From Xenorhabdus bovienii (GTDB taxonomy: Bacteria; Pseudomonadota; Gammaproteobacteria; Enterobacterales; Enterobacteriaceae): DNA of 64,000 bases. The DNA lies in assembly GCF_024721015.1 (NCBI RefSeq), contig NZ_JANAIF010000001.1:1-64000 (forward strand). The letters are read 5' to 3'. The notes under the pieces are model-generated. The model saw nothing but the letters and a program-made list of their open reading frames with translations, made no database searches and was not told where the DNA came from. This document shows positions 39,660 through 49,000 of the stretch, in pieces. The position numbers and the translations under genes are program-made. Position 1 is the first letter of the stretch. Each line of letters begins with the position of its first letter.

Positions 39660-40184
39660 AGATAAATACTCCTGTCGCATTATATAAAAACAATCATAAA
39701 AAATCAGACAATTATCTATTTTTATATAGTAGATAGAACATCAAAGTATATATAATAAAAATTATTACAAAATAATTTAGTTTAATTAAAAAACAGTAAC
39801 AGATAAAATAATCACTTTATATTTTTATGGAAAATAGATTATTTAACTTCATCTCCACATAAATTAAACGATAATTTAACAATGGCGTATAATGAAAAAT
39901 AGTTATTACATAATAAAATTATTAAATGATAATTGTTTATATAAAACAACAATAAAAATAAATATAATCAACCAATCCAAATATTAATAAAATTAAATAT
40001 TTTCATATGACGATTATTATATTATTCATATCATGATATTATTTTTTATTATTATTGCATGAATCACAAAAACTAATTAAATTTATCATCAATCAGTAAC
40101 AATATATTTAAAAATATAAACTTAACCTTAATATAATAATATCGGTAAATATATTATATTGAATAAATCACTACAGGAGGAATC
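39660..40184. other. AT-rich spacer with no recognisable gene
   Basis: About 525 nt of very AT-rich DNA (above 80% by eye) between the divergent small-peptide ORF and the IPD072-like gene. No ORF with a credible ribosome binding site, RNA gene or repeat is seen. It must contain the promoters of both flanking genes, and its composition is typical of an H-NS-silenced horizontally acquired region. Confidence 0.6.
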
Positions 40185-40451
40185 ATGAAGATAATAAATA
40201 ATACACAAAGTAATATCATAGTTTCTGTTAATAAATGGGGTGATGATGGACAAACGGGTCGGTTTACGGTATCACCTGGCAGTGGTGAATCATGGGATCG
40301 CACTGATGAGCGCGGTTTTGTCATGGCAATACTGAAAGAAGGTGTACAAGATTCCTTTTATATTTTTGCTGATAGTTACATCAAGATTTTTGACAGTTAT
40401 GTCACTGATAATGGCAGAAGAATCAAACCCGCAACTGACCGATATTATTAG
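40185..40451 (+). CDS. IPD072-like small insecticidal protein homolog
   Basis: Protein of 88 residues with AGGAGG at ideal spacing before the ATG. There is no signal peptide or hydrophobic segment. The conserved skeleton WG-x-DG-x-T (W18), F-x-V, SWDR (W37-R39), RGFV (43-46), Y-x-x-x-S-x-I-x-I and V-x-D-x-GR-x-I-x-P matches, from memory, Pseudomonas chlororaphis IPD072Aa (86 residues), a protein that kills western corn rootworm by acting on midgut cells. Alignment by eye is nearly gapless. It stands alone, with a hairpin downstream. Toxicity and target are inferred from the family resemblance, which needs a profile search to confirm. Confidence 0.78.
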   Translation: MKIINNTQSNIIVSVNKWGDDGQTGRFTVSPGSGESWDRTDERGFVMAILKEGVQDSFYIFADSYIKIFDSYVTDNGRRIKPATDRYY

Positions 40452-40500
40452 TCCTACTGTGTACTAGTTTTATCAAAATAGCTTGCTAAATGGTTAATTA

Positions 40501-40540
40501 GGACAATGTCCTACTCTTTAATCTCGAATGAACATTGTCC
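40501..40540 (+). terminator. Possible terminator after the IPD072-like gene
   Basis: GGACAATGT and ACATTGTCC pair over 9 bp with a 22-nt loop, 50 nt after the stop codon. The following sequence (CATTTAACTTG) is only weakly T-rich, so efficiency is uncertain. Confidence 0.4.
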
Positions 40541-40595
40541 ATTTAACTTGAGTATTCCCCCAATAAAAAATTGTTTTAACAAATGATACTAGTGA

Positions 40596-40694
40596 AATTT
40601 CTCTGGCTATAGCGATTTATTTATGATTTCTCCAAAAAAATCAAAAAATACGCGATAAAATAGATTTACCTCAGTAGTATAAGCCAGAGAAATT
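40596..40694. repeat. 99-bp segment bounded by 13-bp inverted repeats
   Basis: AATTTCTCTGGCT at 40,596-40,608 is the exact reverse complement of 40,682-40,694, with ATA/TAT extending towards the interior. The 73-nt interior is AT-rich and non-coding. It looks like a miniature inverted-repeat element or a long-stem terminator for the adjacent PAAR gene. No convincing target-site duplication is seen. Confidence 0.55.
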
Positions 40695-40697
40695 GCT

Positions 40698-40973
40698 CTA
40701 TTTCTGATAGCTATCAGGAATGGAGCAAATAAGACTAGCATTACAGGGACAAGTACTTTGACTATCCAAAGTCCCTGCCAGTTTCGTTCCTTTATCTAAA
40801 AAAGAACCCACTCCTCCCACAATGACATAATTTCCTGAGTATCTCCCACAGGTAACAGTGGAGCCTTCAATTGCAGCCTGTCGCCCATAAAATTTAATGT
40901 TGCTGGTTCCCGTAAGAATTTCACCACCACAAGTTGTTTTATCGCTGACTGTTAAAAAATATCCCTTTGACAT
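40698..40973 (-). CDS. Small PAAR-domain protein
   Basis: Protein of 91 residues. The start at 40973 (MSKGYFLTVSDKTTCGG) has GAGAGGAAAT just upstream; the longer frame is not supported. The PAAR-like pattern is a short beta-repeat protein with SDKTTCGGEILTGTSN, the GSTVTCGRYSGNYVIVGG segment, and Cys residues that could bind metal at the tip. PAAR proteins sharpen type VI secretion spikes or cap Rhs/effector proteins. No VgrG, Rhs or other T6SS gene is nearby, so this is an orphan spike tip or adaptor working with components elsewhere. Confidence 0.78.
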   Translation of the reverse strand: MSKGYFLTVSDKTTCGGEILTGTSNIKFYGRQAAIEGSTVTCGRYSGNYVIVGGVGSFLDKGTKLAGTLDSQSTCPCNASLICSIPDSYQK

Positions 40974-41030
40974 TTGATTTCCTCTCTTTTCAGATTCGAC
41001 ATGAACCCATGAATTATTCATTTTCAGCAT

Positions 41031-41258
41031 AATAATATTTCACTTACTATAAAAAACCAAGTAAAAAATATATATTAAATAGGCTCATTTTTATCATTAA
41101 TTACATTTTTAGTATATTAAATTTACCTATTATCATATTGAAATTACACGCTAAATTTATTGACATTACTAATGTTAACGTTAAATCCACTAAATTTCTA
41201 TGTAGATTCAATGTTTATTTTTAAAGATAATTAATTTTATATAAAAATCAATATCTCA
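41031..41258. other. AT-rich spacer upstream of the PAAR gene
   Basis: Non-coding by inspection. No ORF with a ribosome binding site is seen. It likely contains the PAAR promoter (minus strand). Confidence 0.5.
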
Positions 41259-41512
41259 CTAGAATATATCAAACATTGATATCATTTCATAATAATTAAT
41301 ATTTACAGCTTCATAATCTCCTTCACCAAATATAAATTTCCAGGCGTAAAACTGGAGTCATATCAGGAAATCCTATTTTAGGCGCTCCAGAATTATAATA
41401 ATAAATTAAATATTTATCACTCGAATAACAGATGACATATTTCAAGCTTTCTTTGCATCTATGCCTCCAATAATTATCACCTCACCTGATATTTTTATTT
41501 TATAGTTGTTAA
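41259..41512 (-). pseudogene. Frameshifted remnant of an unidentified gene
   Basis: Three reading-frame pieces follow each other on the minus strand: ISGEVIIIGGIDAKK, then LKYVICYSSDKYLIYYYNSG ... IGFPDMTPV, then FYAWKFIFGEGDYEAVNINY ... MFDIF and a TAG stop. They join if one base is restored in an A-run and one in a T-run. The joined product of about 80 residues has ordinary protein composition, unlike random AT-rich DNA. No family is recognised; small immunity proteins have similar character, but that is a guess. No usable start codon remains. Confidence 0.4.
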
Positions 41513-41666
41513 TTTAATGGTAATCAACAAAAATAATTATATAAAATTCTTTATTGGTACTTTAATATATACAACAGAGAAACCATCATTAAATATTACA
41601 TCAATACTAAATAACAAATCCCACAGAAAGAAATAACACCTTGAATGTAATTAAGGAGAACAAATA

Positions 41667-42404
41667 ATGACAGATAATATCTTATATAATCCTATTGCAC
41701 ATCTCTACGAAAATTTTTCAGACTCAAGTCCTCATATCGACGTGGAAATTCAGACTATCATGCATTTGGCCGGTGAAGTACAAGGAAAGTCCGTGTTAGA
41801 TTTAGCATGTGGATATGGTCTTTTTAGTCGTAAATTCAAAAAACTTGGCGCTTCAAACGTTATTGGTGTTGACATATCAGATAAAATGATACAAATAGCC
41901 AAAAATAAATCACGGCAATATCAAGATGACATAGAATTTCATATTAGAAATGTCTGCAAGATGGAATCATTTGGGAAATTTGATCTCATCGTTGCAGCCT
42001 GGTTATTTTGTCACGCCGAGTCATTTGAAGACCTTAAAACGATGTTCCGTGTTGTTGCCGACCATCTTAAACCTTCCGGCAAACTCATAGCTTATACATT
42101 CGAACCTGATTATCGGCTAGAAAAAGGGAACTATGAAAATTATTTCATAAAAATTCTTAGTGAAGAACCCGTAAAAGATACAACGCTTTTGAAGGCTGAA
42201 TTCATTACCACTCCTCCCAGCCCTTTTACAATGTATCGCTGGAGCCGCGAACAGTATGCTGCTGCAATCAATGAAGCGGGTTTAAAACATTTTGAATGGC
42301 ATAAACCCATGTTGCAGGAACGTGATATTGAGAAGCAACCCCCGGGTTTTTGGGATGATTATCAACGTAACTGTCTTGATACAGCGCTTGTTTGTCAACT
42401 TTAA
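41667..42404 (+). CDS. Class I SAM-dependent methyltransferase
   Basis: Cytoplasmic enzyme of 245 residues with AAGGAG before the ATG. The Rossmann SAM-binding fold is clear: motif I VLDLACGYGLFSRK with D45-x-ACGYG, the acidic ribose-binding residue in VIGVDIS (about 66-72), and motif IV-like FDLIVAAWLF. It belongs to the broad methyltransferase type-11/25 group; the substrate may be a small molecule such as a secondary metabolite. The substrate-specific C-terminal part (TPPSPFTMYRWS onward) is repeated in the broken copy downstream. A terminator follows immediately. Confidence 0.85.
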   Translation: MTDNILYNPIAHLYENFSDSSPHIDVEIQTIMHLAGEVQGKSVLDLACGYGLFSRKFKKLGASNVIGVDISDKMIQIAKNKSRQYQDDIEFHIRNVCKMESFGKFDLIVAAWLFCHAESFEDLKTMFRVVADHLKPSGKLIAYTFEPDYRLEKGNYENYFIKILSEEPVKDTTLLKAEFITTPPSPFTMYRWSREQYAAAINEAGLKHFEWHKPMLQERDIEKQPPGFWDDYQRNCLDTALVCQL

Positions 42405-42410
42405 CAAAAT

Positions 42411-42440
42411 AATCCTCCGTAAAATTACGGGGGATTTTCT
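42411..42440 (+). terminator. Intrinsic terminator of the methyltransferase gene
   Basis: AATCC-x-CCGTAA pairs with TTACGG-x-GGATT around a 2-nt loop, with one T-G position, followed by TTTTCTCATT. It begins 6 nt after the stop codon. Confidence 0.82.
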
Positions 42441-42503
42441 CATTATATTTAGCTTGCATAGCAAGCAACCAAATAGCCAAATTATTTAATAGAGATTTGG
42501 CTA

Positions 42504-42930
42504 ATGAAAATAAAAAATTCTTCCTATAAGCCTATTGCAGAGCATTATGTGAATCTACCCCCCATTTATTAAAAAAAGGGCTCGATAATGGAAATAAAAG
42601 ACACATCTTAAGTTAATCAATGAAATTGAACCAGACTTTCAATTGGATAATCATGACTACAGTAACTATCAGGTTAAGTTTATCAGCGAAACTCCGTGGA
42701 AAAACGGGTTCCGCCATGAAGCGGAATTTATCACCAATCCTCCAAGCCCTCTTATTTTCTATTGCTGGAGTCATGAAGATTATGAAAATGCCGCCAATAA
42801 AGCGGGATTAAAACATTTTGAATGGCGAAAACCGATGATAATGGAAAGTGATATTGAGCGCTATCCTCCCGGATTCTGGGATAATCACCAGAACAATAGT
42901 TGGGAAGTTGGATTTATGTGTCAATTTTAA
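42504..42930 (+). pseudogene. Internally deleted tandem copy of the methyltransferase
   Basis: The first part reads MKIKNSSYKPIAEHYVNLPP then stops; it parallels the start of the intact gene (DNILYNPIAHLYENF). After about 50 nt a different frame resumes with EIEPDFQLDNHDYSNYQVKF and continues to GFWDNHQNNSWEVGFMCQF, parallel to the intact gene from FEPDYRLEKGNYENYF to its last residues. The entire SAM-binding core (about 115 residues) is missing, so it cannot be an active enzyme. A tandem duplication followed by deletion is the simplest reading. Confidence 0.82.
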
Positions 42931-42973
42931 TAAATATCCTCCATTAATTTTAAGAATAAATAAAACAGTCTGA

Positions 42974-42996
42974 AATGGCCCACTTTCGTGAGCCAT
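42974..42996. terminator. Hairpin between the broken methyltransferase and rtxA
   Basis: AATGGC-x-CAC and GTG-x-GCCATT pair with a 4-nt loop and one mismatch, 43 nt past the rtxA stop. The flanks are moderately A- and T-rich, consistent with termination in both directions. Confidence 0.5.
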
Positions 42997-43038
42997 TATA
43001 TTTAATGAAGATTACTGCTTAAAAACCCTTTCCGGCCA

Positions 43039-46000
43039 TTAGGCCAGTTTGGATTTTCCGCTTGTGGTGTCCGCCCAAGCGGTCAAAATCGTCGATTTCG
43101 TCTGACTATCAAGTGTATCAATAAAGCCGGTGTCGCCCATATTTGGCGCAAACCCGCTCATCGCCTGAACCAACGAATCCACCGAATTGGCAGAGAGTGC
43201 CGTATATTCACGTTCACCCTGTGCATCTTTGTCTCCCATTTGGGTGACAATATCCGCACGGTTGCCATTGAAGTAATCGTTGAAGGTCACAGAACCCATC
43301 GCCTCAAACTTCCCTTGTGCCGAGGTGTCTGTCACATCACGGCCAGTCAGCAGAACCAGATCGTAACCGCTGCGCTGGAACCACAGCTTTTGCCAGTTGG
43401 GGTTGTTGAAAATGATCTTGTCGCCGCGTTTGATATCTTCAACCACGTTGTCAATCACCGCCCCGCTGACCACAAAGCTATTGACGCCCGTGCCACCCTT
43501 GAAGTGGTTTTGGTACCCGCCCAGTACCAGCAGGTCATCGCCATCGCCGCCGTTCAATTGGCTGAACTTGGAGACCACATCGGCAATCAGATGATCGTCG
43601 CCCGTACCGCCATTGATCGCCGCGTGATAGCCCATCAGTTTGATCGCGTTATTGCCGGCGTTGCCATCAATGTTGTTATAGTTGCCGAATACGGTGGCAA
43701 AATCGTTGCCTTCTCCCAAACCCACCTGATTGTTGTTACCAATGGCAACAACATAATCCTGCCCTTCTCCTGCAAGGATGTTATTGAAGTTACCGGAAGC
43801 CACGATATAGTCGCGCCCTTTGCCGCCATCAATCACACCGCCTTCACCGAAGACAAAGACCTGATCATCACCGTCGCCCATGTAAGCGTAGTTAATGCGT
43901 CCGGCCAGTACGGCAACATCATTGCCCGCACCACCAAACATCATGTTCTCACGCCCCATCAGGACACCCATATCATTACCTTCACCACCGGTGAAGATAT
44001 TGGAGGTTCCTACGGAGTAATAGACGTCATCACCACGACCGCCCCAGAAGTTGTTGTTATCCCCCAGATAAGCGCCAAGGTCTTTGCCGTCTCCGCCCCA
44101 GTTAAAGTTGTAGTTACCGAGAGAGACATGCATATCACCGTCACCTTGCAGATGGCCGCTGTTACGCAGGAAGTCAAACGTTTTGTCCTGCATATTCAGC
44201 AAATCGGCGGTCAGATTCTCTTTCAGATCAGCGACCAGTGATGCCATCTCAACCTGCTTATCCTGCTTGAACAAGGTGGTGAACAGGCTTGGCAGGTTAA
44301 AGCCAAAGGCACGATCTGACGGTAATTCTTCAGCTTCCTGAACAGGTTTACCCTTTTCACTGATTGATACATGTCCCTCTTTGTTTTCATCAGGCGCTTT
44401 TGCTTTCAGGCCGTGGCTTTCCGCAAAAGATTTAACGCCATCTGCCCCCATATTCAGCCCGGCTTCCAAGCTGCCGAGCAGTTTTGCCGGATCAGTAAAT
44501 GCCTGTAGTTGATCGCCGCTGAATTCACCGATCACTTCCAGCATTTCACGCAGAATTGCAACGCCATCAACCGATTGATTGGAACGGGAAACAATATGGC
44601 CATCCGCGGTGTAATCAACACCAAAGATATCTGCCAGTGTCGTATCTGCACTGACACCCGCCAGATTGCCGAGCAGCTTGTTTTTAAGCTGACGTGGTAA
44701 GTCCGTCGGGCTGAAAGTAAACGTAGTTTTAGCCATGCCCGTGGACGTGTATTCCTGTGTCATCAGGCCAAACAGTGAACCCAAGTTGGTATCCAAGATC
44801 GATTGGATATTGTCACCAAACATAAAGTTCCAGTTACCCGTCGTTACCTGAATATCGGCACCCTGCCCGCCAACGGCGAAGTTAAAGGCCAGTTTTTCAT
44901 TCGCCTGACGGAATTTATCCGCCCGACTGACGTTGCCCATTTCACGAGTATTACCCTTCCTGCCCAACCACTGATTGTATTTCTTGTTCAGTGTGGTTTC
45001 GATATCACTTTTCAGGCCACGACTGCTTCGTTCATTCTCCGCATCGAGATCGGTCAGCGGGTTGTAATCAACACTGCTGGTCAGATCGAGACCTGACAGG
45101 TCGCTGACGTATTTTTTCGCGCTCTCCAGTGTCCACTGCTGATCTTGGGCGCTCAGCCAATCTGGTGAATCAAAGGAGCCGGCAATGCCTTGCAAGACAT
45201 CAGAAATACGGGAAGCCCCATCAAATGGATTGATCAACGGAGGGGTTGGAATGGATTTATCCATCATCACGATCAGATCGTTGCTACGCCCCTTATTGAA
45301 GCTGACGTTCCGGTTACCCATAAAGAATTGCGCACCTTCCAGTGCCTGATAACCAGCAATATTGACGCTGTGTTTGCTATCACCGTTACCCATGTGAACC
45401 ATAACGTTGTTATCACCAAAGGCCAGTGACTTGAAGCCACCTGTACCGACTTTGATACCGACGTTGGTCGTTCCCCAGTTGATGGCGGTAAATTCGCCAT
45501 CACCCGCTTGTACCTGAATATTGCCGGAATAGCTCAGTTTGTTGTTGGATGACTTCGCCGGTGACGTGGCCGATGAATCATCATTCACCTTCTTGTGCTG
45601 TTCCGGGGCGTGGAATGTTTCTGTATTTTCTGCAATCGCACCTTTCGCTTTCACATCAGTATCCATGTGACCGATACGGGACAAGTTAATGTCGCTTTCA
45701 GAGATACCCCTGCGGATCCGTTCAGCGTGGGTTTCCAGCTCTCCCTTGTCATTCCAGCCCAGCACAATCTTGTTATCCACGAGTTTGTGAACCCACTGTT
45801 CTTCGGCATTACGCGTGAATTTACGGCCAATGCTGTCTACCGCAACTTCACTGCTGCGGGCAGATACCGTGGTTCGGATGCCCTGCTTATCCAACTCTGA
45901 AATAAAGTGACGGGCAAAGCCATCGCGTTTGTCATCGCTGATCAAAGAGCAGCCGACAAGACTGATATGATCAGGCGAGCCGGCCTGCTTGAAGTCGGTA

Positions 46001-49000
46001 CGGAACTGTTTCAGTTTCAACGCAAGTTCATCGGCACTGTAGCCACTCATGCGAGTGTGATTCTGTACTGATTCATCACGTCCATGTCCGACGATCTGCC
46101 AGCGCAGTTTGCCAGACAGCGTCGCAGGATCACCATACACCACCCGATATTGACCATTAGCATCAAGTTGCACAATCACACTGGAGTCTGGGTGCTTACC
46201 GGCCAAGCGTGCGGCAGCCTTGGCCGCGACGGGATCATTTTCCGTCTGGATGATGACCTGACCGTTAAAGCGACTGTCACCCCCTTCTGCCTGCGGTTTG
46301 ACAAAAGCCGGTTCCCAATATTCGACATTCTCGTTGTTAACCACACGGTCAACGCCTTCCGGGAGATTGTCCTTGAGTGGTACTTTCACCTCATGGGTAA
46401 TTTCCACACCTGAATGGGCTTTTATTGGCGTCTCATCAAAGATATTCAGATCAAGGATACCCTGCATGGTGGTCTTGTCAGCCCGTGTCGGGCTGTAAGT
46501 TGCCAGTACGCTGCCATCCATCACAACTACACGGTTGAAGGTAATTTCACCCGCGTCATTTTTTGGCAGTTTGTAGCTTTGCTCCATGTTCAGGCCAGAT
46601 TTGCCGAAGAAGCGAGTAAGGTAATCACCAAATTTCTCCGCAGACGAAAATTCGACAATACCTGCGTTCGGATCGTAGAAACCATAAACGCGATTCTCAC
46701 CACTGCCTTTCGCCCATGCAGCCATCGCATGGCCTGGTGCATCCAACTCAAGCAGAACGGGTTTGCCATCCGCATTTGCGGCAGTCACTTTCCCAATCAC
46801 GCCATTGACGGTCAAGGCCTGCTTACCTTCCAGCTTCTCCTGCCACACCTTCATAGAAATGTCATGCATCGGGTTCCGGGCATGAAGAGCAGCCAGAGAA
46901 CCCAATAATTTACTGGCATTGCCGCGTTCAGTGTCTGAATACAGCTCTGGATTGCTAAGTACTGCAGCCGCAGAATACATTTTTTCCAACAGTTTACGGG
47001 CAACGCCATCCTGACCATTGTTTTCCAGCTGTTTCGCAACCAGAACCAGTTTTGACAATGGGTCACAACGCCCGCCAAAACCGTCATTCGACAGGTTCAA
47101 TAACAGTAATTGTGGTGCAAGATGCTTGTTCGCCTTGGTGTCAGCAACCCCGGCCGAAACAACGTCATTGAACAGCCGATTATGCTTCTCAGCCTGAGGC
47201 TGGAAGGTAATCTTCAAGGCTCTGCTCTCAATTTCCCAAGCCAGTGAGCCTTTTTGTTCTGCTGTCCAGTTACCTTTAACCAGCAGATCCACCAGTTGTT
47301 TGATGTTCATGTCTGAACGGAAACCATCAACGGTCTGCTCTGCATGCCCTTGCTGATAACCGGTAAGGAAGTCTTGCGTCGCACGGATATCTTTCGTTTT
47401 ACCCGGTGCACCTTTCTGAGGTTCCAGCGCTTCACCATAGCGCTTCAGATCACTCTTGATACCTTTAAGTGCCGTTGATTCATCCGGCTGACGCTTCACA
47501 TCAAACAAACCTGTCACAATCTGTTCAGCATATTGGTTCATCAAGCGGCTGCTGGCCTCATGACCATAGAAGGTATGTTCACCCGATACCTGATAGCCAT
47601 CAATAACCAGTTTAGCGCGCAGTTTTTCTCCCGCTTCACCCAAACCTTCATTATCGGTCAGCAACATGATTGGGGTTTGCTTCGAGATCCCCTGCAGGTT
47701 TTTCTCTACTGAGAACTGGCCATTGACCGATTTTGCCAGTACGCCCGTCATTCCTGCTGGGTTTGGCACTTCGTGAGCAGTAATCGCTTTGGTCATACTT
47801 GGCATTGGTCTATCGAGCAGCAAGCCAGAAACGGTTTGTCCGTTCCGTTCGGCATAACGGGCAAGATTAGCCGCAATTGGCCCACCCATAGAATAGCCAT
47901 GAATAATGATATTTTCCGGCCTGACGCCACGATCATTGACCAAATAACGGAACATCGTGCGGGCATCATGATACAGCCCTTTTTCGCTCGGACGACCATC
48001 ACTGGAACCATAACCTCGCATGTTCACCGCGAGCATATCGATACCCTGTTTCTGGTATTGGTTCTGGATGACACTGGCTTGTTCTTCCGCAGAGGAGCCA
48101 GAACCATGAATGAACAGGACTACTTTTTTCGCTGCATTCGGTTCGGTTGCTACATCAGGCTTCTGTTCGCCCTGATGGTAATAGCCGGTCAGACGCCCAG
48201 CGTCGCCCCGTAACGTGACTTTATCCGCCGTGCCGTTGGTCACAGCCGTGTCCAGCGCCGTTTGAGTGTAACCATGCACATTGCGGCGATCTTCCTTAGC
48301 GCCGTAAAGCTCATTGTTCAGGAAGCGGGTTACTGGATTGAAGGGTTCTCTGTCACGCGGTGGTTTGCCGTCGTTGTCAATGGCAACTTTTTCCAGCACG
48401 TTGTCTTTTTTAGCCTGCTGGTTCAGCGCTTCCAGATCTTCACCAACAATGCGTTTCGGCTTATTGGCTATTCTCTCAATCTGCGCTTCTTGCAGTTTCT
48501 GCGCATAATTGAATAATTCGGTTGGGGTCCAGATACCAAAGTTTGGCCGCCATGTATGACCGATCACTTTATCGGCTCCACCTGCCTTGAGCACTTTGGC
48601 TACGATACTTGAACAGTTACTGTTCAATATTTGATAGCGGGCATCAGGGTTCTGGCTAATTTTGTTCCATTCTGCCTGCATTGCCGCGGCATCCAAGCCT
48701 GCCAGATTGATGCGGAATACACGTCCCTGATCGGCTTCGCTGGCCTTGAAATCCTGAATGTCGCTCAATTCACGTTCGGCAAACTGACGAACGATATTAG
48801 TGATGCGTTTTTCAGTTAGCTCAGGCGTGATTTTCTGTTTCGCGGCTGTCCGCAGTGCTTCGGCAAAATCTCGGCCAATGTCCTGCATGTCAATGTTGCC
48901 ATTTTCCCATTGTTCGATAAACGGTCGGGAAATATGCTCAGGTATACCGGCTGATTTAAGCAGGTTAGGGTTAGCCAGCGCAGACATGGCAAAGCCCTCG

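Noticed and set aside
40974..41030. N-terminal extension of the PAAR protein
   Set aside because: The internal ATG at 40973 has a good ribosome binding site; the upstream codons add a non-conserved leader.
43240..44241. Long plus-strand open frame (333 residues) antisense to the RTX repeats of rtxA
   Set aside because: It lies wholly inside rtxA in an antisense frame kept open by the repeat's codon composition; no ribosome binding site or domain is seen.
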